A stretch of 64,000 nucleotides of DNA from Nitzschia sp. pyKryTriq1 (Eukaryota > Bacillariophyta > Bacillariophyceae > Bacillariales > Bacillariaceae): positions 2,852,001 to 2,916,000 of the forward strand of contig OY101116.1 of assembly GCA_956465555.1 (NCBI GenBank), given 5' to 3'. How positions within the stretch are numbered: position 1 is the stretch's first letter; every line of letters begins with the position of its first letter. Below the pieces are notes generated by a model. The model did not search any database. It was not told the origin of the DNA and was given only the letters and a program-made list of their open reading frames with translations. Shown here piece after piece: positions 42,242 to 52,057 of the stretch. The position numbers and the translations under genes are program-made.

Positions 42242-42977
42242 TGTTGAGGTTTAAAAACAAGAACGGGAATCCAAAATAATGCGGTGATGTAGACGTTTAA
42301 CACTGCTGAAGTCTTTGATTTTGCATGGGATAGGCACCGAAAAGAACAAGCAAATTGGCGTGGATTTTTGACTGACGTACCAAAACGACGGAGCCGGCCG
42401 CGCTGCTCTCAGGTCGTTGATGCGTTTCCCCTCGCACAAAAACAGTTGTGTGGCTATGGAAGACGTAGCATGCCCGATGACGTGTGTCATTTTGAGATAT
42501 GATTTGTCGGCAGCAGATGGCGATCTCCGATCTGTAACGGCGGTATTATCGCCCATTCCGGACGAAGGATAGACTCCGACGAAAAGTTCAAGTCGTATGA
42601 GTCAATAATCGCAATAGCTAGCCAGCGAGCTCTTCGTACCACATTACAAGAAAAGTACCGGTACTGGTACTGTAAAACAGTACTGAACAGGTACTACATA
42701 GTACCAATACCGCGTATCCCTTCCTTTGACATCTTACAAAGTAGGAGTACGAGTGCTCTTTCTTCCTCTATTACCTCTATGAGAGTGAGTGCGATAGAGC
42801 TGCTACTTCACTAGTAGTACAATATAGAAACATGAGAGGAGCCGACATTTGAGTGGTTCGTTTTGTACCACGTTTCCTCGACAATGGCACTACGAGTATT
42901 GACCAACGGTACTATAGTTGGCCCCCTGTTTCGCACGGGGTTGATAGTGCTGAACGAATACTTCCATGGATGACCGC
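42242..42977. other. Intergenic region
   Basis: Upstream of the repeat protein and downstream of the GT90 gene. Contains GTACCGGTACTGGTACTGTAAAACAGTACTG near 42655-42685. No gene seen. Confidence 0.55.
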
Positions 42978-44456
42978 CTAAAGCTTTTGAAAGTGAGCGC
43001 GATATCGTCGCAAGATTTCCTCTTGAACGAGACGATCATCTTCCAATGCGTCGGGGTGAAACACAAGATCTTCCATCCACAGAGTTGATCTTTCCGCGAT
43101 TCGCTGCGCATCATCATCGTTGTCGATGATCCATTGCATTTTTTCCTCCACGTCTGTGGCAAATTCATTCAAGGGAATGTAGTGCTATGTAAAATAATGC
43201 GTCCATAAAACGTGAGTCATATATTGCAGGGCTACAGAATCGGGTTTTCAAGTGATTGAACTTACCACCCAAGGTTCCAGGAGTTCCTCCATTGCCCAAG
43301 ATGTATGCTTTGGCGGCGGCATGAGTACCACAGACTGAGACAACAGTGCCCACTTGAGACCAGATGCGACATCATTTCCTTCGATCATAATCAAACCCTT
43401 GTAGTCCATCATGTCACTGAGATCAATCTTTCGGGTAATCAAGGGGACACCATTCAATACATCTGGAAGCCGGCCACGAGTAGATGTTAAGCTGGCATCG
43501 ATGAGAGACGAGTTGGCGTGCTTATAGACTAATTGGCAACGTTTCAGCCGGAGACAATTCTCTTCATCGCTCAAAGTCTTATCATAGCCGTCACGAGAGC
43601 CCGTCAACTGGCCTCGGAAGATAGCCATATCCTTCTTCTTGTCCCACGCTGTATCTTTCTGGTACACTTGATACAACTTGTCGTAATGCCGATGAGACGC
43701 CAGCTTCCAAACGATCGGTTGAAATCGGTCGGTATGGTGCATCGTCATCATAGGCTCACGTGGCGTGGAATAGCACTCCTGCGAGGTGACCTTTTCCAGC
43801 TCTGATGGTTGCGTGTAGGACGATCGAAACTTTTTGACGAAGGGCACATTGATAGCGCCGTACACATGAGAGTCTTTGTTATCTCCAAACTGCATCAGCG
43901 CTGGCGGGGCCTCCCTCTCTTTGTCTTCCCACTGGATGTGATTCCATGCCGTCAAGAAGGAACTCTTAATATCCGTACAGTACATACGCATGTTGCCCCG
44001 GAATTTGACTCGAGCAGCTAGCTGGAGCTCTCTGGTGTCAGTTGCGGTGGATTCGTTAAAGTCCTCATTAGCACAATTCGTGATAATGTCATCGTTCATA
44101 AAAAACACCATATCCGGTGTGATAACACTTTCCGCCTCCACGACAACCGTTTCGTTGATTATAGGGTGACTGCTGGGATATCCATGGACCTTCACAAAGG
44201 GCCATTTGGAGTCTTTCGAGCCGTCGTATTCGTACCGGATCTTGCCATCATCATTAGCAGAGCAGGGAGGGACATACCAGTTCGACATGTACAGTTTTAC
44301 ACGATCTTCTACGGATGGGAAGCGCTTCTCACGAAGTGAAAAGTCGTCTGGACTCTCCGATGCTTCTTCTTGCGTTCGACCGGCATTTTTCGGTAACTGA
44401 TGCAACAAGGTCAACAGCCCAAGTGGTGTCACCACAAGCTTTCGATTCATCATCAT
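42978..44456 (-). CDS. GT90 family O-glycosyltransferase (CAP10/POGLUT-like)
   Basis: Two exons: 44456-43266 and 43184-42978 (intron 81 nt, phase 0); 465 aa. The first of three consecutive ATGs is taken as start (44456). A short hydrophobic N-terminus (KLVVTPLGLLTLLHQL) suggests ER/Golgi entry. Motifs: MAIFRGQLTGSRDG, RCQLVYKHANSSLIDA, MMDYKGLIMIEGNDVASGLK, WALLSQSVVLMPPPKHTSW, AMEELLEPWV joined across the splice to HYIPLNEF, and a C-terminal block with DAQRIAERSTLWMEDLV and RYRAHF. The GRLTGSR-like loop and the KY.I.EGND-ASGLKW...SV.L...P...W.E..L.PW.HY.P pattern define GT90/CAP10 (Glyco_transf_90). Family members transfer xylose or glucose to proteins or glycans; the substrate here is not predictable. 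Confidence 0.85.
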
Positions 44457-45280
44457 GATCAATTATTTTTTCAATCTGTGCTTTGCCTGTTCCAGCAAGC
44501 AGTTTAATCCACTACCGTAGACGACTCACTTACAAGAGCGATGATAGATGTGGATTTGCTTGGTTGTTTCAAAAATAATGTCACGACTCGACTCCTCCTC
44601 CTCTCGCAAAACCTTTCCGACAGTGCACCATTTTGAAGCACCGAAAGAATGCTTTGGTTTCTTTCAATTCAACGGACGGATGCCTGTTTCCTCCTTGTTA
44701 TTATTTGCAACTGGTAAGTAACTGTAGTCTACCAGTGCTGGTACAGTACCAGTACCTGTACAGCACACGTAGAGTACCTGGTACTGTTACGAGTACCGAC
44801 CTGCTGGTATACCTTGCTTGGCTTGGTGGAAGCATATTATGAGCGCGCCTGTCGAGCCCCTCGCGCCACTTTTTTAGTCGAGCGAAGCGAGAGAGAAGCG
44901 CGCGTGATAGCTTGGTGAGAGTGAGAGGTGAGAAGTGAGAGACATCATATCAGTCACGGAGGGGTGGTCACGAATAATCCAAAAGAGACCCGGATATGGT
45001 TGATCACTGACGAACTGAAACTTCGGCTTCAACCCACTTCTGACTTTCGACCTCCGATCTCGTCGTTTCTAGCCGCGAAGATAGCTGTTGCTTGTTGGAA
45101 GCATATCTCTTGTCTCTTGTTACGCTCTCTTTACTCCTACTCTTCCACTCCACAATACACTGCTCTCAAAATTGGAGCAACAGTCAGGGAACCTTGATTC
45201 CTTTCAGAAAGTCTTGAGATCCGTGTTTACACAAGTTTGGTGGCTGTACTTCCGTAGTAAATCATAAGAGGAACTACATA
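44457..45280. promoter_or_regulatory. Divergent intergenic region between GT90 and ispE
   Basis: Shared upstream region of the minus-strand GT90 gene and the plus-strand ispE gene (824 bp). Contains a dense GTACCAGTACCTGTACAGCAC cluster near 44740-44800. No gene supported. Confidence 0.4.
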
Positions 45281-46448
45281 ATGAGGCTTTCTGCACTCCT
45301 TTCCCTCCCCTTACTCTCGGTCGTTCACGGGTTTGCCGGTCCTGCCTTCCCACTATCGACGCGAACGGATGCGACATTCGTCAAAAGCGCCGTTGCCAAC
45401 GTCGAAAGCGAGACTTCTGCTTCTAGCACCGACACCATGGTTCTCTTCAGTCCGTGCAAAATCAATTTGTTCCTTCGTATCATTCGAAAACGAGAAGACG
45501 GATATCATGATTTGGCCAGTCTTTTTCAGGCAGTTGGATTTGGTGATACACTTGAATTGACACCGCTCGAGGAGTCTGCTGACAAGGATGAGTTCACATG
45601 TAACATGCCGGGAGTCCCGATCGATTCGTCCAACTTGGTCCTGCGAGCCTTGCAGTTGATGCGAGATAAGACGGGAGTAAATCAGTATTTTCAAGCCAAT
45701 CTAATCAAGCTATGCCCAGCGCAGGCTGGTCTTGGTGGAGGATCTGCCAATGCCGCCACTGCCATGTGGGGAGCAAACGAGCTCATGGGGAAGCCGGCAT
45801 CTTTAGAACAGGTGAGAAACAATTTGTTACGTTGTGCCAGTGATCATTGCATGCCGAGACACGGCCCTCAACGCAAAATGTCATCGTTGCACTACTGTAC
45901 TTCCCCCATGACGGGAAAAGATGATTGAATGGTCGGGTGATCTAGGCAGTGATATAACTTTCTTCCTAAGTCGAGGCACAGCTTACTGTACTGGGCGGGG
46001 GGAAATTATGACACCGACGGATCCACTTTTGGAGGCCGGTACCAGACTCTGTATTGTCAAACCAGACGTTGGTTTATCCACGCCATCCGTTTTCAAAGCT
46101 TTAGATTATGACGAGCTTAGCACATTGGATCCGGATGAAGTGTTGTTACCAGCCTTTTTGAATGCAGATGGAGTAGAAAATGTATCAGGTGACTACTATA
46201 TCAATGATTTGGAGCCACCTGCCTTTCGCTGCGTCCCCGAACTGGGGAAGCTCAAGGAGGAGCTTCAAAAGGTCAAGGGCTTCAAGCATGTGATGATGTC
46301 AGGAAGTGGTACAAGCATATTTTGCCTTGGAGAAGCAGACGATCTTGAAAAATTTCAGAAGGACTTTGGGGCGAGGGAGGACTTGCAAGTCTTCTTCACG
46401 GAGTTCATCAATCGAGGCGAAGGAGAGTGGTTCCAACGACCAAATTGA
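45281..46448 (+). CDS. ispE: 4-diphosphocytidyl-2-C-methyl-D-erythritol kinase (IspE/CMK), plastid MEP pathway
   Basis: Two exons: 45281-45811 and 45921-46448 (intron 109 nt, GTGAGA donor, phase 0); 352 aa. The N-terminus is a signal peptide followed by HGF/AGPAFPL, a diatom plastid motif. GHMP-kinase features: SPCKINLFLRIIRKREDGYHD (substrate lysine and the DGYH block), the ATP-binding loop GLGGGSANAATA near residue 153, GSDITFFLSRGTAYCTGRGE restored across the splice, and the C-terminal glycine motif MMSGSGTSIFCLG. It phosphorylates CDP-methylerythritol at the 2-OH with ATP in the plastid isoprenoid route, upstream of carotenoid precursors. The exon 2 acceptor is an unusual GGAAAAG/ATG but gives the exact family spacing. 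Confidence 0.92.
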
Positions 46449-46815
46449 ATAGAGTTGCTCCCGCCCAGTGTTTCCACAATGACTATAGAACTATAGTTTT
46501 CGGCATACCAACCCCATTTAGTTGTACCGGTATGGCACAAGACGTTTCGCGACCTCTATCTTTCTTGCATCCAGATAGACTACGGTACGGATGCATGGTA
46601 CTATCGTACACTACATTTGGAGCACACCCGCCGGATTATGAAATGCTAGTTTCACGCCAACCAGCATCGCAGGACGAATGCACCACCGACCACCACCAAT
46701 CACCAATTCTCACCAATCGTGATGTCGCGAAAGGGAAGAAAGAAAAGATCCAACGCCATACCCATCCCATTATTCATCATCCTGCCTTCTTCTTTTTTTA
46801 AAAAGCTGCTGAAAA
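46449..46815. promoter_or_regulatory. Short intergenic region before the RlmN-like gene
   Basis: Between two plus-strand genes. Contains a CACC/ACCAATCACC-rich stretch and a long pyrimidine/T run ending just before ATG 46816. No gene seen. Confidence 0.4.
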
Positions 46816-48185
46816 ATGCTCAGAAGCAATACGCTTGTCATCTTCGCTACTATTGTAGCTTGGAATATTCCTTCCAGTTCTTCGTGGATCTTGTTTAGAT
46901 CTGCCGAGCGGCACTCCTCGGAGGGGTGGACTCCTGCTCCTTATCGTTGCCGAGCAACGACCACAAGGCCAGCACTGGTAGCATCGTCCGAAAATATCTC
47001 AACGATAAAACCTCGATCTGCAATATCCTATACACTGGAGGAATTGGGTGTTGTACTTCGGGGGAAAGGGAGAGCCCAGGCCTGTTTCGACTGCTACAGA
47101 ATGGGCGTCGACCGATCTGGTATTACAGTGGAAAAGAAGGTGACGACGAAATAGAAGAAATAGGCTTGCTGGGAGGTCAAGGCTGGAATCGCGAGCAAAT
47201 CAAAGAAGCAATGTCCGGTCGTATTTCAAATGGACTAGGACACGAGTCCCTGACATTGTTATCCAAAGAATTTGGTTCGATTGAGGAGAATGTGTCTCGA
47301 TTATCCAAGGTTACAACCTGCACCGATGGTACCACCAAGCTGTTGCTTGAGCTGGTTGAAGATGGGTTGGAGGTGGAAACGGTGATCATTCCCTGGGATG
47401 ATCGTGGAAAATCTACACTCTGTATTTCGTCTCAGGTTGGCTGTCGTCAGGCTTGCACGTTCTGCGCGACGGGAAGGATGGGAAAGCTTCGCTCTCTGAC
47501 TGCAGACGAAATTCTGGCTCAGCTCTACTGGGCACACAAGGCCTGCCGAGTGAATGGAATTTTTCCGATTGAGAATATTGTATTCATGGGCCTAGGAGAG
47601 CCTGCTGATAATGTTGAACCAGTGACTCGAGCCGCTCAAAACATGGTGCATCCCAATTTGTTTCAGCTCGCTCCACGTCGCGTCACCATTTCCACCGTCG
47701 CACCGTCACCAGAAGCTTTTGAGCAGCTAGGTCAGTCGGAAGTAGTACTGGCCTGGAGTGTGCATGCTGCTCGAGATGAGTTGCGAAAGGAGCTCGTACC
47801 TACGACAAAGTATCCCATGACTGAATTGAGGGCCGGTTTGATTCGAACGTTACAAGGGAGAAGAAAGAAACTGCGGAACACGATGTTGGAGATAACACTA
47901 TTGGACCAAATAAATGATTCAGAGGACGACGCCCTTGACCTGGTGAATTTTTGCCGCCCCCTTCTGGAAGAGGTCCAAGGTATCAAACTCACGGTGAATT
48001 TGATTCCGTGGAATGATATCGCTGCCCAAAATGGCCCCGCCGCCGGGTATCGGAAACCATCTCTCGAGAGGGTACTGGCTTTTCAAAAGGTATTGATAAG
48101 TCATGGTATCATGTGTTATGTTCGAACAACGCGAGGTGACGAAGAGAATGCCGCATGCGGAATGCTTTCGACCAAGAACCGGTGA
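46816..48185 (+). CDS. rlmN: RlmN/Cfr-type radical-SAM rRNA methyltransferase, reading frame broken near its N-terminus
   Basis: Frame 1 starts at ATG 46816 (AAAAATGC): hydrophobic leader, transit-like region, then [22 protein letters not shown]; it stops at 47152-47154. A second frame, open from before 46926 and lacking an early ATG, carries the whole catalytic domain to 48185. It contains [37 protein letters not shown], the CxxxCxxC cluster in [28 protein letters not shown], and the C-terminal catalytic-type Cys in [11 protein letters not shown]. Joining the frames needs a shift somewhere in the 46926-47154 overlap: an intron of length 2 mod 3, a sequence indel, or real frameshifting. One GT-AG pair (46978-47099, 122 nt) keeps the frame but has a weak donor and would remove the EELG region. 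Family is certain; target is probably organellar 23S rRNA A2503 (inferred from the leader). Confidence 0.8.
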
Positions 48186-48592
48186 GACCAGCGAGTTTAT
48201 TCGTGATACCTGCGAACGCCCTTGGAAGAATGTTGCTTTCACACCTTGATCAGCAGCTTGAGAAAGCAGGGAGGGTCCTCAATCAATCTACAACGGATCC
48301 CATCATGAATGATACCAGCAACTATATCCAGTCTTGTTGCATCATGAAGAGGCGAGGTAGCAGGCTTAGGTTTTTCTAGGAAATCCCCTCCAATTAGTAC
48401 AGTAGGTAAGGTACTACAACGGCGACTCTGCAGAGAAAGTCAGTTGATATTGCATACACCGGAGTGGTCCATGCCTCTATGATATCTTAAAACATCATGG
48501 TGTCGATCAGAGAGACGCAAGCTCTGCATTGAAAACTAGGATAACTCGTTGAACCAATAATGTGGAATGAATGGTGTGAAAGGACTACCGAA
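48186..48592. other. Convergent intergenic region
   Basis: Between the 3' ends of the RlmN-like gene and the seven-helix receptor. No gene or strong repeat seen. Confidence 0.6.
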
Positions 48593-49927
48593 CTATGGAA
48601 CTGCGTTTGGCTGTTCGTCTTCGTTTTCTCCAGTACCTACCACGTTTACATCAACGGGATCGTCAATACATCGTTCAAGTCTATCAGACTCATCTTCACA
48701 GCTCGTTCGCCGGCCTTCGATTTTGTTTCCAGGGAAATAGTGTGCACTGTCCGAAGCATTTGTACTGGATCTCTCTCCCTCTCTACTAGCAGCAGCAGCA
48801 GCTGTCGAATTATTTCTGCTGCTACGACGAATCCACCGAAATATGTTCGCACTCCTTTGAGTACCACTGGTTCTACTAGTCTGCGACAAAGATGGCCGCG
48901 AAAAACCGGCATCTGAGGTCGGCGGCGCCCTGCACCGGATTGTCGCCTGAAAAGCTTCCATAATATCTGGGTTTGTCAGACAAAAGACAGCAGTCACAAT
49001 GCCTTGACAATGAGATATCAACGCCCCAGCCCACTTCACCCAAACACTGAGCTGAACAAAGTTTCCCACCAGGCTTACAACAAGGAATGGAAACCAAATG
49101 GTAAAATATAAAGCGATCATCCGTAGCAGAAATAGGCTCAGATTCCGTCGACGTCCGAGTGGAGGTAGCAGATTTCTTCTCCATATGTCAATCATCACAT
49201 AGAAAAAATAACATATTGGTATGACCAATATGGCTGGTAGAAAGACCAAATAATAGAAAATCGTGCTTGCCTTGTCGACCTCCATGGCGAAACACGCAAA
49301 GCCATTGCCGGCATGGGTTTCGAGAGGTATTGCAGGGATATTGAAGGCGCCAATAAAAGCCCAAAACGTGGCATACACATACACCACCGCTCCATGTATC
49401 CGAACTTGTCGATGAGTTGGTGGTATATAATGCTTCCGTATTCTGGAGAACCGCAGAAGCTTGTGAACTTGGTAGATTACCATTGAATTCATCCAGCCAT
49501 TGGCAGCAAAGGCCCAGCACAAGTAGAAAGCTTGAAAGCCACACATGGCCTCTGAATAATATTCGGACATGGGGGCCGACATTGCACATGTGATTGCGCA
49601 TAAGAAGCTTGCGAGGAAATCTGGAATGACTATGAGTAGCACGTATATGTTGAAAGGGTTGGCTGTGACCTTGGATGATCTTGCCATTGATACAATCAAC
49701 AGGGCACACACCAGCGAGGTACATGCGTTGACCGCAGCAAGGATTGCAAATTGTAGGTGAAGCGTTTGCTCTGACGGCCAAGCTCTTGCAAAGGTGTAAC
49801 GTGTAGAAGTCTCGTTGAGTTGCCAAACGTACAGCGTTGGATCATCAAGTCTCGGTGGCGAGAATAATAATCTTGACGAAGCTGCTAGTAGGTGTTCTCC
49901 AGCAGCCGCGATCTTTTCCGTGGACAT
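48593..49927 (-). CDS. Seven-transmembrane receptor-like protein (GPCR-type)
   Basis: 444 aa from ATG 49927; the frame is open further upstream but without ATG. Seven hydrophobic segments in order: LQFAILAAVNACTSLVCALL; VLLIVIPDFLASFLCAIT; FQAFYLCWAFAANGWMNSM; AVVYVYATFWAFIGAFNI; FYYLVFLPAILVIPICYFF; LRMIALYFTIWFPFLVVSL; and ALISHCQGIVTAVFCLTNP. A Cys at the start of helix 3 (MCGF) and one in the second outer loop (GFACFAM) could form the usual disulphide. NPDIM at the end of helix 7 resembles NPxxY. The C-tail (about 130 aa) is basic, then Ser-rich and acidic, suitable for phosphorylation. Topology fits a class A/cAMP-receptor-like GPCR of protists. No DRY motif is seen after helix 3, so coupling to G proteins is unproven. 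Confidence 0.7.
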   Translation of the reverse strand: MSTEKIAAAGEHLLAASSRLLFSPPRLDDPTLYVWQLNETSTRYTFARAWPSEQTLHLQFAILAAVNACTSLVCALLIVSMARSSKVTANPFNIYVLLIVIPDFLASFLCAITCAMSAPMSEYYSEAMCGFQAFYLCWAFAANGWMNSMVIYQVHKLLRFSRIRKHYIPPTHRQVRIHGAVVYVYATFWAFIGAFNIPAIPLETHAGNGFACFAMEVDKASTIFYYLVFLPAILVIPICYFFYVMIDIWRRNLLPPLGRRRNLSLFLLRMIALYFTIWFPFLVVSLVGNFVQLSVWVKWAGALISHCQGIVTAVFCLTNPDIMEAFQATIRCRAPPTSDAGFSRPSLSQTSRTSGTQRSANIFRWIRRSSRNNSTAAAAASREGERSSTNASDSAHYFPGNKIEGRRTSCEDESDRLERCIDDPVDVNVVGTGENEDEQPNAVP

Positions 49928-50214
49928 GACGCTGGTGGTGATGATGATGTTTACTTGTATAGTGCTAGTACTATGTTCGTCGAGCCACAGGTATTTTGCG
50001 CTGGGATCGATTTCAGTGATATTCAATTTCTGAAAGTCAAAGAGGACAATACCGTTAATGATAATGCAATGGAGTGGATCCAAAGTACGGGAGGTATGCC
50101 CCCAACCGATACTTCGGATGGAAAAAGAGTGGTGGACGGAGTAAGAGTGTGGAGTGAAGCAAAATCAATCTTGCCTTTTTTCTTGTTGTGGTGGTTTGTG
50201 GTCGGTCTTTACCG

Positions 50215-50216
<2 letters not shown>

Positions 50217-50259
<43 letters not shown>

Positions 50260-50268
50260 CTCTCTCTA
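50217..50268. repeat. CT/CTTT microsatellite
   Basis: An uninterrupted TC run for about 30 bp, then TTTC units, then TC again. Lies about 290 bp upstream of the receptor start at 49927 (-). Confidence 0.95.
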
Positions 50269-50327
50269 CAGTACTAGCTAGACTACAAGTAGTAGAGGAG
50301 GAGTCGTCTCCGCCCGGATAGAAAATA

Positions 50328-50382
50328 GAAAGGTCAATTCCCTTGGTTTCTACCCGCCACGTAAAGGAGGGAATTGACCTTT
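50328..50382. repeat. Inverted repeat/hairpin
   Basis: AAAGGTCAATTCCC (about 50329-50342) is the exact complement of GGGAATTGACCTTT (50369-50382). Similarity extends imperfectly outward (GCCCGGATAGAAAATAG... against ...CTACCTCCAGGC). Could be a small MITE or a structured transcript element. Confidence 0.8.
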
Positions 50383-50613
50383 TTCTACCTCCAGGCAGGG
50401 ATGCCATCAGATACAGTACCGGTACAGTATATGCTGCGGTGCCTGTGTATTCCTGTTACGAAGCCTGCCAATCTGTTATTTATATTGTGCACTATCATAC
50501 TTGTACTGGTACCAGCAACCTGCGGTAATTTCGGGATTTCTCCGGCTATCGGCAGAATTGCAGCGAATCGTTGAACCCGAAAATCCTAAGTGTCAATTTA
50601 AATACATAAGCCC

Positions 50614-50766
50614 TTGGAATTCCAAATTCCATTTTGGAATTCCATTTTGGAAATTGGAACTCAAATTTCCATTTTGGAATTCCAAAATGGAAATTGGAAT
50701 TCCAAATTCCATTTTGGAATTCCATTTTGGAAATTGGAATTCCATTTTCCATTTTGGAATTCCAAG
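50614..50766. repeat. Tandem array of nested GGAATTCC palindromes (80-bp period)
   Basis: A unit starting TTGGAATTCCAAATTCCATT at 50614 recurs with the same following sequence at 50694 (period 80 bp), with a partial third start near 50734. Each unit is itself made of alternating direct and inverted copies of CCATTTTGGAATTCC and TGGAAATTGGAATTCC, so the whole block can pair with itself in many registers. Confidence 0.9.
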
Positions 50767-52057
50767 TTTTATTTGCCTAAGGGGGCGAGCGGTTCGCAAC
50801 GAACGCCCCCCGCTGCGCCCTGTACAACTACCGGCACTCGTACAGTACCAGGTACCGGTAGAAGTATTCTCAAGCGCACTGGCGCTTCTTCTCGCGCCGG
50901 CCGCGCATGACAAATAATCGCTTCATACGCTTATCCAAGTTTTTGCCTTTACCACGCGCAACCGCGCATTTTCACGCTAATCCAAGTTCAAAAATCGCTC
51001 TTCCAAGTTATTCTGTCCGTCTGTCACCCAAACGGAACGCACAGAACGCCAAAAATGACCCTCCTTAATTGATTTTTATCAACAACACTCGCGCACCTCA
51101 AGCATACAAGCTGCCCCAATGAAAACAACTCATTTCTCAATGTTCGCCAAATATTCCAGATGTGTTATGTAAACACATGCACCAGACCGTCCAATTTCTC
51201 GCCATTTTTTGTTGTGTCGGTCGCAAAATACCACAACAAGCATCATCTTTCTCGCCGCCTACGACCATTACTCCTGGAGAATCCTGAATGTTCGCTTATC
51301 CATTGGATATGCAAAAGACGCTTCCATCAAAAGCTCCTTCTGCCTCCGTCTGGCCGGCTGTCGAGCCATGTACTGTACAGTGTACCAGGTACCGGAGTAC
51401 AGGGAGTCGTCTACAGTACCTGGTATCTGTAAGGAGTCAGTCGAATGAGTCAGTCAGTAGTCTGTCGCTCGTCTGTCGTCATCCGTCGGCGATTGGTTTT
51501 TCTTATTATTTTTTATTATCGATGAAAGAAATGGCGTGACGTGCTCGTTTGGCCAATGAACTGCCACATTTTTATTCATTCATGAAGATTGATCAAATAC
51601 TGAAGGAGCCAATCATTTCGCGTGATTTCGAGCCGCGTACCAGGTACTGTACCAGCACCCAGCACGTACCTGGTACTGGTACAGTACTCGCGCAGGTCTA
51701 CCCCCCGTAGCTGGTACTGTTCGTACTGTACCGGTAGCACGGGGAGGGCAAGGAAACAACCATCCTGGAAAATCTACCGGTATGAGTACAGTATGTAACA
51801 GATCCATCATCCTTGTGAGGAGAGAAAGGAGCCGTTGTTGGTTGTTGCGCTTCTTTGTCCTTCCAGCTACCGGTACTGTACCGGTAGAGCCGTCGGACGT
51901 TTTCAGTTTGCCTTTCTCTCGTCGAGCAGAGCAGGAGTAGACCACAGTACGAGTACCGGCTACCGGCAGTCTATGATATTACGATCACTTGGTTTGTACA
52001 AGAAGTAGAGTACCTGCACTGTAGTCTGTTGTTGTAGTCTACTAGTATTTTAAAACG

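Larger units (their letters stand above)
49928..52057. other. Gene-free repeat-rich region
   Basis: About 2.1 kb without a supported gene. Contains a CT microsatellite (50217-50268), a hairpin (50328-50382), a GGAATTCC-based 80-bp tandem array (50614-50766), and numerous TACCGGTA/GTACCAGGTAC motifs (about 51370-51420, 51640-51740, 51775-51885). The end (about 52000-52057) is the leader of the gene at 52058. Confidence 0.6.

Noticed and set aside
50590-50780. CRISPR-like array
   Set aside because: The repeats are nested palindromes with an 80-bp period and no unique spacers, in a eukaryotic genome.
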